Shown: piece by piece, positions 27,086 through 47,699 of the stretch
Layout of the letters: each line of letters opens with the position of its first letter
Numbering within the stretch: the first letter of the stretch is position 1
Source: Brachionus plicatilis
Taxonomy: Eukaryota > Rotifera > Eurotatoria > Ploima > Brachionidae
DNA: 64,000 nt
Direction of reading: 5' to 3'
Assembly: GCA_010279815.1 (NCBI GenBank)
Contig: QEOQ01000226.1
Coordinates: forward strand, 1,579,024-1,643,023
Program-made: the position numbers and the translations under genes
The notes under the pieces: model-generated
Told to the model about the DNA's origin: nothing
Databases searched by the model: none
The model's input: only the letters and a program-made list of their open reading frames with translations

Positions 27086-28105
27086 TTAATAAAAACATGG
27101 CATAGGTATTTTGTAATCTATAGCCATTAGATACATTTTTCTAGTATCGATTGTACAATTTGCTTTCTTAAAATCAAAGTTTACATCTTCGTTGTTTAAA
27201 AGATTGGTTAAATAATCAATGCAATAATCATAATTAAAAATAATAATAGATGTTATCCAGTCGATTGGATGAGAAAAAATGTTTTCTTCAGCAACAATAC
27301 CTGCCTCTGGAAAACTAGATGTGGCTGAAATTTTTGCAAGCTTCGGACTAGAAAGATTTAAATCATTTAGGCCTTGACGAATCAATACATGACATGATTC
27401 GTGTACAAATAATCTTAAGCATTCCAATTTTATTACATTCAAAGCTCTAGCTTCATCAAGAGAACCCTTCAATTCATTGTATTTTCTTGTAAGTTCAGTT
27501 AAATTTATGTAAATAGAATTTATTCCTGAGAAGCCATTCAATCCTGGTAATAAACTTGATATAAAATTTATTTCAAAATTACTAAAATCAGTCTCAATTT
27601 TCTCAATGCCAGATATCTCTTGTGCTACATCTAAAATTTTATTTGTAAATTTTTTACAATTTTTTAATTGTTGTAAAAATCCATTCAGCTCTTTTACCAT
27701 AAGAAAATCATTTATCTCAATAACATTTATAGTTTCCAAATGAAGAAAAAAGTAATTCCAAGCGTTCTTGTCATTAATGTTTGCTTTACTCAAATGGACT
27801 AAAAAAATCAGCTGAACAATTTGATTATGGCTCAATACCAAGTTTGCGGAGTTGACTAAAATTTTGTGCAGCTTGGCGAGTTCTTCACGTTTAAAGTCAA
27901 ACTTATAAAAATATGGATTAAATCCAAAGTTGGAAATAATCGCATCTCTCAAAAGAGCTACCAAAGTATTTTTGTCAGTATTTGTATTTAGCTTCATTTT
28001 ATTATCTGGTGAAATCAGAAGAAAAATTTCTGTTCGGAAGTATTCAAACGAGAATTCTGAAGCTTGACATTGATCATAATAATTAATAAATGACTTGGCG
28101 GCCAT
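27086..28105 (-). CDS. Uncharacterised HExxH (zincin-like) protein, paralogue 2, intact
   Basis: A single-exon gene of 339 codons starting MAAKSFINYYDQ in a good context (AAAATGG) and ending KIPMPCFY. Residues 235-239 are HESCH in a hydrophobic helix (LRLFVHESCHVLI), and a Glu in PEAG at 267 is followed by EEN at 273-275. This matches the HExxH...EAG...E layout of the plus-strand neighbour at 24055-25025, about 2 kb away and pointing toward it. The spacing from the second His to the Glu is 27 residues here and 15 there. The N-terminal 180 residues are mostly helical with no signal peptide or membrane segment, so it is probably cytosolic or nuclear. I do not recognise a described family; a metal-dependent hydrolase is inference from the motif alone. 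Most other genes in the window are split by introns, and this one is not. Confidence 0.8.
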   Translation of the reverse strand: MAAKSFINYYDQCQASEFSFEYFRTEIFLLISPDNKMKLNTNTDKNTLVALLRDAIISNFGFNPYFYKFDFKREELAKLHKILVNSANLVLSHNQIVQLIFLVHLSKANINDKNAWNYFFLHLETINVIEINDFLMVKELNGFLQQLKNCKKFTNKILDVAQEISGIEKIETDFSNFEINFISSLLPGLNGFSGINSIYINLTELTRKYNELKGSLDEARALNVIKLECLRLFVHESCHVLIRQGLNDLNLSSPKLAKISATSSFPEAGIVAEENIFSHPIDWITSIIIFNYDYCIDYLTNLLNNEDVNFDFKKANCTIDTRKMYLMAIDYKIPMPCFY

Positions 28106-29498
28106 TTTCTAAGAAATTAAAAAAATTCTATTATTAGAGTTAAATTAGAAAATATCCTTTTTTTAAATTTAGCTGACATAAAAATACTTGATTAGATCTG
28201 AGTGCTTATTTTTTTTTATAAAAATTAAACAACTTGGTAATGTGAAATTTAATGCACTCATATTAGGTAAAAATAAAAATTGCAAAACATTTTCACCAAA
28301 AATAAAAAAATTTAAATTCTATTCTAAGAATTAATTTCAAAGATAAATGCTAGGGAGTTTCTAAGTTTTTTAGTCCGTGCCTAAATATAAATGGATTAAT
28401 CTAGGAAAACTGTTATATTAATTATTTATATCTTAAAAAAATAATTATTTTGGTATTTATTAATAAAAAATCAAAATTTTCTTTAATAAATGCTTTCTTT
28501 GCCAATATCAGTCTACCTTTCTTTATTTTTCTTTATTTTAAGAAGTCGCCAAATAAAATCACAGAGCTGTCTTTCGTCTTTGGATTCGTTTTAATTTGCA
28601 TTCGCATTGTCCATAAAGTACTTAATTTTCCAACTAAATTCCGAAACTTTAAATTAGTTATAAAATTTTTCCAATCTGAACTAACTAAAAATTAAATTCT
28701 TTTTAATTTTTAGTATTTTCCCCACGATTTTTTAAAAACTTCTTTTGTAAACATATCATAGCGGTGTCCAGTAGGCTAAATCTCCAGTCCAGTAGATTTA
28801 GCAGTGAATCAAAAAAAACTTTTACCAAATCCAAAACCAGCAACTCTTGAACCTATTTCTCAAAATGAAAATGCATTGAACACAATCAACCTAACCAAGC
28901 TTCTCAAACATTCAAGAAGTGGTCAATGAAAATGAAATTTGTCAACCAGCAAAAAAAAAAGAGGAAGACAAAAAAGGAACTAATATTTTTAGTCATTTTA
29001 TGCTTCACATTTTTGATTTTTTTGTTTTCTGATGACATATAATAATTTTTCTGTAAAAAAAAAAATTAGCTGACGAAAAGAAATACTTCTCCTTTTTAAT
29101 GAGGTGCGTTTTACTACATAATTACAGAGTTTTTGCAGAGCCTCATCTAATATTTAGCATTTTGCAGATAAATTAAATCAAATATCAATTAAAAGTTACA
29201 AAGAAAATAATATTTGATCTGATTTTTTTGATCCTAAACTTCATTGCTAAGCTTCAAGAACTTTTTGTCAAGCAATTTTGTATAGATTTCAAAAAGACCT
29301 TTGAATGATTGCCTAATGAATTAAGAGATGTGAGTAGTGTTGAAAATTAAATTGACGATTTGAACAAATTATTCCTATTAAGATTAAAAATAAAATTTAA
29401 ATTTAATTTAAACTATAATAAAATTTGAATTCCAATTTAAACTATCAAAAAATTAAATTGCATTTTGACTTAAAAAATTCTAAATATTATCTCAATTA
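28106..29498. other. AT-rich spacer with a possible MULE-tail fragment
   Basis: Around 28915-28985 the plus strand reads NENEICQPAKKKRGRQKRN then a stop, similar to the basic RGRPKK tails that end MULE transposases. It is too short to call a gene. The plus-strand ORF at 28450-28695 is Phe/Lys-rich and looks like chance. Confidence 0.35.
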
Positions 29499-30025
29499 CC
29501 GTAAAACCTGATAAACTAGCCCATGGCTAAAATTTAGTATTAGCCTATAAGCAACCCACTATTCGACGATATAAGCCACCTCCTAAAATACATATAGGCC
29601 CAGGGCTTTAAATAAATACCTTATACTTAATTTATCATAAATAAAATATAAGCTCATGAGGTATTAAAAAAAGAATTAAATACAAGCCCATGAGCTTTAA
29701 ATAAATTTGAATTTTAAAATAATTTTTAGTGGATACCGAAACCGATGATGATGATGAAAATGATCAATTTATTTTTTTTTATTTTCTTTTTAAAAACTCT
29801 AATGAAACATTATTTTATATTTCTTTTATTTAAAATTTAACTTAATTCCAATTTTCCATTACTTAATAAATAAATGTGTACATAAGCCCATGGTCAGACT
29901 AATTTTAATAACTTATAAGCTCTGGGCTTCTTCTTGAATTAAAATGAAATATTTATAAGGTTAATATTTTTTTGCCCCCCAATTATTTAGTATAGGCCCA
30001 AGGGCTAGTTTGTCAGGTTTTACGG
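29499..30025. mobile_element. TA-flanked MITE (Tc1/mariner-like), 527 bp
   Basis: The ends are inverted repeats: CCGTAAAACCTGATAAACTA at the left and its near-perfect complement TAGTTTGTCAGGTTTTACGG at the right. TA sits directly outside both ends (29497-29498 and 30026-30027). Internal short repeats of AAGCCCATGAG occur. There is no ORF. TA duplication suggests Tc1/mariner-type mobilisation. Confidence 0.8.
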
Positions 30026-30109
30026 TATTTATTTTATTTAAATAAAAAATTTAAATTTAGTGAAAAAAGTTTATTTAATAAAAAATATTTATTTAATTAA
30101 GGCAATGTG

Positions 30110-30160
30110 AAATTTTAGTACAAAAATTACAGGAGAAAAAAAACAAACCTTAAAATTTTT
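30110..30160. repeat. Single copy of the GGNATTGTGAA-type terminal repeat
   Basis: GGCAATGTGAAATTTTAGTACAAAA resembles the ends of the element at 50546-50917 and the duplicated unit at 40661-40912. It may be a solo end of the same family. No partner end was found nearby. Confidence 0.45.
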
Positions 30161-30449
30161 TTTCTAATTGTTCAAAAATGGTTCTGTAAAAAGAACAAAT
30201 TATTATTATTATTATTAAAAGCTTAATTATTTTCTTTTTTATATTCAAGATTAAATTCTATTATGATTCAAATTTGAATTCATTTTTTTTTCTCGGTTTA
30301 AAACAAAACTCAAATTTAAAATTTGTTTGAATATTAATTCAAATAAGAAATCTGTTTAAATTTAAATTCAAATAAGAAATTTGTTTTAGTTTAAACTCAA
30401 ATTTAAGAATTAATTTAATTATTCAAAATTTAATTCAAATGCTATTTAT

Positions 30450-30640
30450 TTACAACACTAGATTGAAGATTAATGATTTCCATTCGGCAGTCATGACTAG
30501 AATCAACTTTCTTCCCAACTGAATAGCGAAAAAATGGAATAGTTTGCCTGAACAAGTGGTTAATCCAAGCGAAACAAATAGCTTCAAGAATGATTTGGGC
30601 GAATGGCACAAATCACAAAGCAATTGAATAAAGCACGGAC
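30450..30640 (+). pseudogene. 3' end of a LINE reverse-transcriptase ORF
   Basis: The plus strand reads RINFLPN, one stop, IAKKWNSLPEQVVNPSETN and SFKNDLGEW, the typical C-terminal block (WNSLPxxVV...SFKNxLD) of CR1/Jockey-type LINE polyproteins. Only this tail remains, as expected of a 5'-truncated and mutated copy. The minus-strand ORF over the same bases is a shadow. Confidence 0.65.
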
Positions 30641-30750
30641 TGCTCCAGCTCAGCTTCAGTTGTTCAGTTGTTGAGTTTGTCAAAGAGATAAAACTCTTTG
30701 TCAAGTCAGCACTACTACTACTATTTATCATATTTTTATAAATGAATTAA

Positions 30751-31185
30751 GGTTCCAGAAATTCAAAACTTAAGTGCTATCTGAATTTCTAATTTTTGTT
30801 TAAAAAAAAAAAAGGTTTATTAAGTAATCCCTGGGACTACATACGATTAAACTGAAAAAAAGTATTCTTTTTGGATTTTTTTCAATAATAAAAATTGGCA
30901 CACCCTATTTTTCAAACAAAACTATATACCAGGGTGTAGAAAATTTTATGCTCTTTCAGAATATGTATAATTTTAAAAAAGATTTTAATTTTATCTTTGA
31001 TTAATTGAGTCTGAAAGATCTACAACTTTTTAAAGGGTTAATTCTTTTTAGACACTTGGATATAAATTTTTTTTTTTTGTCCCCCAAAAAAAAAGAAAAT
31101 TTGGGGTTTCAAAGGACGTAGTTTACGAATTTTAAGTCAAAAATTAGAAATTTAGATAGCACTTAAGTTTTGAATTTCTGGAACC
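30751..31185. mobile_element. TTAA-flanked TIR element, 435 bp
   Basis: The inverted ends are about 45 bp: GGTTCCAGAAATTCAAAACT at the left and its complement AGTTTTGAATTTCTGGAACC at the right. TTAA stands outside both ends (30747-30750 and 31186-31189). TTAA duplication is the hallmark of piggyBac transposases, but the ends do not start with the usual CCC, so the assignment is tentative. Inside it is copy 2 of the dispersed repeat found at 7085-7200. Confidence 0.7.
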
Positions 31186-31189
31186 TTAA

Positions 31190-31953
31190 ATTACTTGTTA
31201 AAAAAAATGCTTTATTTGCTTTTGAAAAAAAAAACTTGAAGAACAAGGTATTTTTTTGAATTGATGAACGATCGTGTATAAATATTTTTGATTTTAAATT
31301 AAATTTATTAAAAAATTTTTTTAAATAAAAAGCAAAAAAAGTAAAGGGACCCTAACCTATACTCTGATTTTATTTCTTATTTTCAATATAATGTTTTAAC
31401 ATGTTTATTTTGTGATTATTTAGAAAATATCAATATTAACTCTTTGAAAGAAGTCCAAAAAATTGAACTGAGAACAATCGACAATTTCAAACTAAATTTT
31501 ATCTGCTCCATAAGTTTTCAAATTAAAAAAACTTAAAATTTTTAATAATTTTCATAAACTAGGATTATTTTGCATTAGACTCAATACTAAATTAGTCGCT
31601 TAGTTTCTCTTCGAAACTGTTTAAATTTTTCCTAATATTCGCAAATTAATTCCCACTCTTAAGTTATCGTACTCGACGCCATCTCACCTGAAGTCAATTT
31701 GATATAGAAAAATATTTTCTTATCTTTCTTTTAGAACATAAATTAAATAATTAAAACAAATTTTGAGCATCAAGGCACCCTTGATTAAAAAAAAACGTTT
31801 CATCATTGAAATATTCATAATTTATTTGCAACATAAATTCTAAAAATAGTTAAATAAAATATATATTTGAAATTCTTCTAAAAAAATGCGTCATTTTTTA
31901 TTATTAAAAAAATAATTTTTTCAGGTATCAAGCCAACTTGAATAATCAGCAGA
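31190..31953. other. 5' flank of the ABTB1-like gene
   Basis: AT-rich with no other gene. It should hold the promoter and 5' UTR of the gene starting at 31954. Confidence 0.4.
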
Positions 31954-34900
31954 ATGAATCTAAACGAAATTTATTTATTTAAATATTGTAAAGTTGGTGA
32001 CTTGACCAAATTAAAGTAATCAATTCAAACATTAATTACAAACGATCAATTCATTGCCAATTTTTTCAGACTTTTGATCGACAAAGAAAGTGTGAACTTG
32101 AATCTGAGAGATAAGTGGGACTCCACTCCACTTTACTACGCGTGTCTGTGTGGTCATTTGGAAATAGTGGAGTTTTTGCTGGATAATGGAGCTCGCTGCG
32201 AAGCGAACACTTTCGATGGCGAAAGGTGTCTTTATGGTGCCTTGACTGATCAAATTAGAAATGTTCTAAAAAACTACAAAATCAACACAACCAAATTGGA
32301 CCAGTATGATCTTCATTTGGAGAGGTAAATTTGAATTAAAATTAATTTAAAAATTAATTTAAAAATTAATTTAAAAATTAATTTAAAAATTAATTTAAAA
32401 ATTAATTTCATTTGGTTTAGACTTTTTGAAATTGGCATGCATTCTGATATTACTTTTGAGATTAAGGAAAGGATTTTTAAGGCCCATAAATTTATTCTAT
32501 CGGCTAGATCGGAGTATTTTAGGGCAAAATTTGAGAACAAGTGGCGTAAAAGAACCTGGATTTCTGGCGACAATGACCAAGTATTAAAAATTAAAAAAAA
32601 AAAGAATTTTTCAGAAATTAAATATTTATTGATAGTTGGTGCCCGAAGCGTTTGAATCAATACTGAAATTTATTTACACTGGACGATTTAGTACACTCAA
32701 GGTTCACTTTAGAAGTTGTCTTCTTCTTGCCAAAATGTTCAAATTAAGCGAGTTAATGGAAAATTTTCAAAAAGAATTGTTTAATTTAAGATTGATTGAC
32801 GATGATGTTAAATTAGACAATTTTGATGTAAGATCAGACTTTGACGATGAGAAAGTTGTTCATGAAACGGATTTATTCAGTAATTTTTTTATCTTGATTT
32901 GGGACTTTAAATTAAAGATAGAAGGAAAAAATTTTGAAAAAATCCTTAGAAGAACCAGTGCTCTTACTGCTTTGAGGATCCACGCAGTCATATTACTACC
33001 ACTAATTTAAATCATAAACTTTTAAGAATGTTAGGATTAGAATTTGATTTTTTCTTTAAAAAGGACTTAGTTTTTAGTAGAAGATATTCCAAATTATACA
33101 AAAAATCTTTTTAAAAAAAACTAACTTCCGCAAACAAGCTGAGTTGAATAATTTTTTTGTTTCTTCGAAATATAAGACCTAATTAATTTTTATCTTCTTT
33201 ATATTTTAATATTTAATATTAGCTGAAAGGAAGGACTAAGTCTCGATTCCGACCGGCTACGACTTTGCCTAAACTATATTTTTAAATAAAAAAATATCCT
33301 AATACAGTATTGACTTGACATGATGTTTTTAATTTTCGAAGAATTCTAGAATTTTTTTTATTTTGTTCGATAAAAAAAGGGTTTTTTTTCAGTTAAACAA
33401 TTTTACGTAAAATTATGTAATTTTTCGTATATTCACATTTTTTTCCCCAGTAAAAAATGGTAAAAAAAGGTGAAAAAAGTTAAAAAAAAAGTAAAACACA
33501 AACATAATTAAAATTTAATTATTTTCAAAAAAAAATTGTTTTTTAAATAATTTTTAAAAAAATTCTAATCATATATTTTTTATTTTTATTATTTTTTTTG
33601 CGTAGAAACTTTATCAGTTTTCAAGCTATATATTAAAAAAAAACGATATTTTTTGGCCCTTTTACGATAAGCGTAAAAAAATAGAAATTAAGGTAGTTTT
33701 ACGTAAATTTTCATAATATTACATAAATTACTACTTTTTTACGTTAGTTTACGTAATTTTCTTTAAAAATTACCAAAAACTATATTTGGTATTGTGAAAA
33801 TGAATAAAATTTAAATAACTTCTAACATTATTGCTCAGTTTTTGAAAAATAATTTATTTAAAAATGTATTAAATAATTTTTAAAATAAAATTTAAGAAAA
33901 ATTTTTGTAAATTACAATTTAAAGTTTTTGAAAAAAATTAATTTTATTTTTTAAATTTGACCTGTTTAAAAAACAAAATACTATTTAGAATCCTTTTGGA
34001 GTACCAAAGATTTCATAAGATCAAGGATCTTATCAGGGACTTTAAATTGTCTTGACTAGGATCTTGCCCGACAGGCGTCTTTTAATCGTATGAGATAAAA
34101 ATTTTTGAAGAAGATATCAAGATTTTTTTTTGGAATCTTATTAAGACTATTAATCAATATCCTTTTAAAGGAAATATGAAGATCGTGCCAATATCTTAAT
34201 TATGATTCCTAAAATAAAGATGAAAATAAAAGCTTCAACAACAGATTAATGTTGGTAAATTGTCCAGTTTTTTTTGTCTGTTTTGTCAAATCTTAATTTT
34301 AGAATTTTTCAATTAATTTAGAGCAGGAAAATAAAACCAAGTATCAAAAAGTTTTGATGAGATAAATTAAATTCAGTAAAATTTAAAATAATAATGATAA
34401 TAAAATGAATTAGCTAAGTCACTACTTATTGGTGTTAATTATTTGATGTCAACTTTTTTCTTATTTTTTGGCTATTCATTAAGCTTCTTCTTAAATAAAT
34501 AAAATAAATAAATAAATCAAACCTCTCGATTTTGTATGGAGCACATTAAGTGATAAAATTAAAAAGTCCATTATGTTTACCTGAATCGAAAAAGTTAATT
34601 TAAGACTGAGCAATTTGAAGAAAATTAGTTAACTCCGATTTTTTGATAGTTAAAATTTATATCAAATAGCTTTAAGAAAAAAATCAAAACTAAATTAGAA
34701 TAACTTTTCTATATTTATCTGCGTAAATTCTTCAAAAGAATTTACGCAGAATTAAAAAATTAAGTTTAAATTTAGAAAGCAAAATTTACCTTCTTGTTTC
34801 AATTTAAATTTCAATCCTAAAATCATCAAAAATTTTTTTAAGATTCAAAATTCTATTCAAGCATTTAAAAAACAATATTCTATGGTAAAATAAATTTAGA

Positions 34901-36222
34901 TTTCTATTTTTTTTAATTTTTTTTATTAAGAAATCTACAATTTGACAATTTGATTTATTTTATTTGTTTGATTAAATTTATTTCTTAAAAGTTTGAGATT
35001 TTTTATTTAAGCTAAAAAAAATTGTTTATGACTCAGCATTTTTTTTAAAGCTTTCAGATATAGGCATAATAGCTTCATAAAAAAACTAAAATTATTTCTA
35101 ATAAAAAATGTATTCAAAATCAAGTAAAAATTCTAGTTATTCAAAAAGCTACTTTATTTTTAGAAAGAATTTAATTTAAAGCTTTCTTTCAAAAAATATT
35201 TAAAAATTAAAAATTTTTCGAATTTTAAGTTTATTTTTAAGTTATCGGCAAATTTGGAATACATTCAAAGCTTAATACATCAATATCAATTCTATGCCAG
35301 GACAAGATTGTAGCTGATTTTAAAAATTTAGCATTTCAGTGCCTTCCAGAAGACCTAAAGCACTTTGTTCCTGGCGCAACAAATCCCAATCTTGAACAAA
35401 CTGTCCAAATCACACATGACATGAAAATATTATTAGAAGAAAATCTTAATTTTTGTGTTCATAAGGTAAAAGTGCTCCATTAGGTAAAAAAAAGATTTAT
35501 CATTTAATTTTCAGGCTTTTGTTGCAGAACGTTGTGACTATTTCAAAGCTTTTCTAAATGACCCTTTCAATGAGCTCAAATCGACTGACAATGAAGGCTC
35601 GATGCACTTGCCAACTATTACTTTAAAAGAAGTTTCAAAAGAAGTTCTAATTGAAATTGTTTATTTTATATACTCGGATGAGTTTTCAGGAAATGAGGTT
35701 TTAAAAAATTTCCTCAATAAATCCACTTTTTAATTTATTTTATTAGCTTGCTGAGAATATTTTACTGGAAACTTTGATCACTGCAGATCTCTATATGATG
35801 TCAAGTCTGAAGCGAAAGTGTGCCGCGCATCTTGCCAACTTTTTAAACAATGACAATGTTTTTTATTTTCTTAGGCTATCAAGATTGTACGAGCTTAAAA
35901 AACTTGAATTTTCCTGTATCGCTCACTTGGCTAATAATTTAATTGAAGTATTATTCAAAAATAAGGATTTGAATTTTTTTAAATTTTTTTTTAGCTTGAA
36001 AAAAGTCAAGAATTAAGAGAAATAATTGTAGAAGATGCCAAGAATCTTAAAATGAGACAAGAAACCGATTCAATTGACATAATAGACGATTTACGGTATG
36101 CTATAAATGAAAGTGCGATTCATTATAGTCATGTTAAAAGCAAGACTAACACCAATCTTGAGCAAAGAAGTAAACTTGGTGTTATAGACAAAATTTTAAG
36201 CGAGCTAAATCTCATTTGTTAG
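31954..36222 (+). CDS. ABTB1: Ankyrin repeat and BTB domain protein (ABTB1/BPOZ-like)
   Basis: Nine exons join in frame: 31954-32015, 32070-32324, 32421-32580, 32636-32827, 35301-35465, 35515-35697, 35747-35947 and 35995-36222, with the fourth followed by a 2.5-kb intron (eight exons listed; a further small one cannot be excluded). The N-terminus has an ankyrin repeat stretch almost as in human ABTB1: DKWDSTPLYYACLCGHLEIV, then GARCEANTFDGERCLYGALT. A first BTB domain follows (HSDITFEI, FKAHKFILSARSEYF, FIYTGRF), then a second (NFCVHK, FVAERCDYFKAFL, VYFIYSDEF), and a conserved C-terminal region MRQETDSIDIIDDLRYAI ending SELNLIC. BTB proteins of this type act as adaptors, in part for CUL3 ubiquitin ligases. 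Start chosen at MNLNEIYLFKYCKVGD, which aligns with the family start. Complete and intact. Confidence 0.93.
32337..32410. repeat. 12-bp tandem repeat in ABTB1 intron 2
   Basis: About six perfect copies of ATTAATTTAAAA fill most of the 96-bp intron. The antisense ORF with repeated KLIF is a product of this repeat and not a gene. Copy number is likely variable. Confidence 0.9.
32828..35300. other. 2.5-kb intron of the ABTB1-like gene
   Basis: The exon ending KLDNFD (32827, phase 0, GTAAGA) joins the exon DKIVADFKNLAF (35301, after CCAG). The intron holds a second cluster of TACGTAA/TTACGT motifs (33395-33790) like that at 17.5 kb, and a GC-richer stretch near 33220-33270. No gene seen. Confidence 0.6.
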
Positions 36223-36379
36223 AAAAAAAAATTGAGAAAAAAAATAAATTATTTTTCTTTTTTTTTATAAAATTTATGTAAAATTATTGCACCTAAATCC
36301 GCATTTTAAAATTTTAGATTAAAAGTTGTTTTTTTTAATTAAATTAATTTTTAATAGTGGTTTTAAAAGGACTTAAAAT

Positions 36380-46316
<9,937 letters not shown>

Positions 46317-47699
46317 AATTTTTTGTAAATTTTTCACAATGATTTTATTATTTTAATTCTGGTGATCTAAAGGCGATTAACATTCATTTTTTTTTCATTT
46401 TTTTATTAATAACATTAATTTTTAGGATATGCGCCTAAATTTTAGAGAATTTTTTAGTCTTAAATGTTTTAAAAAAATTGAATTAATTTTAAATAAATTT
46501 TTTTTAACCAAAAATATTTTTTTATTGACAATATAGAGAAAAATACATATGATAAAAATATTCTATCTACTGATAATTTACATGTTCAAACAAGCTCATC
46601 TAGAAAGTTTCCTTAACTTAGGTTTATCCAAAATGCTCATTTAAAGAGTGATTTTCGATACATCAAAAATAAGCTAGATTTGAATTCAGATATTATATTT
46701 GTGTATAGTGCAAAAAGTGAAAAATAATGACAATAGGAAACAACCAGCGGTGTTCAAAAATATTAACAAAAAACCTTCCAGTTAGCTATAGGTTCAATTC
46801 AAAAGTTTGGATTTCATCAGTACCATAGCCAATGAATCAAGGTGTTATTGTTTCATTCAAAACGAAATAAAGAAGCCTAATAATAAACGAAAAAATCGAA
46901 TCAATCGAATACAGTTCGACTTTACAACAAATCGACATTTTGGATGCAAAATGTTAATTGAAAAGGTTTCGAATACCTTTGTCACGATAATTTTGTTAAA
47001 TTTTTTAAAAATTTAGCACGAATTATGATATTTTTATTTAATTGGTAAAATTTGAAAAAAAAGAAATTTCATCACACTTTATTAAAAGTTATAAATTAGT
47101 TAATTAATCAAATGGATCTTAGCATAAAACATATACCTAATAATTGGTTTGAAAAGTTAAATATTGAAATATAAGAAAATTCAAATCATGATGGACATGA
47201 CTTATTTTTAAATGTTTTTATGTATAAACGTCACATTTATTTGTCTATCCAATACCTCAAATTTTAAGTTTTTTATTATTGTCTTGACATTTTTGTAATG
47301 AAAATTAAAAAATGAGGTTGAAAGGAACAAAAATATAAAAATAGAATTAATATGCTTAATATATACCTTTCTAAACTTATTTGAATTATTCAATTAAATG
47401 CTTTGATTTTAGCAAATTGAAAAAAAAGATAAAAATATGGAAAATTTGGTTGATTTTTAAGCTGAGGACACTTAAGTTAATTCAAGATCTTGTAAAATTT
47501 GAAAACGCTGGCTTGCTTGATTCAGTGAAATATATGGTTGGAAACATAAAGGATGGTGATTTTTCAATAAATTTAAATATCTTACTCAATTTGCTTAAGC
47601 AATAGTTAATTTTTATTTTTTTTACTTTTTTTACGAATTTAGCTCTTTTTATTAAAACTTTTACATTATGTTTACAGCCTATGAGGCAATTTATTTTTT
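46317..47699. other. Spacer after AMPK copy 2, with two unrecognised ORFs
   Basis: Plus-strand ORFs at 46807-47016 (contains CYCFIQNEIKKPNNKRKNR) and 47381-47605 (contains DLVKFENAGLLDSVKYMVGN) have more ordinary composition than the surrounding DNA and could be fragments of one gene. I recognise no domain and found no convincing splice link, so they are not called as genes. Confidence 0.3.

Noticed and set aside
30450..30731. 93-codon minus-strand ORF
   Set aside because: Shadow of the LINE C-terminal block on the plus strand.
32313..32660. 115-codon minus-strand ORF with repeated KLIF
   Set aside because: Produced by the 12-bp tandem repeat and the antisense of an ABTB1 exon.
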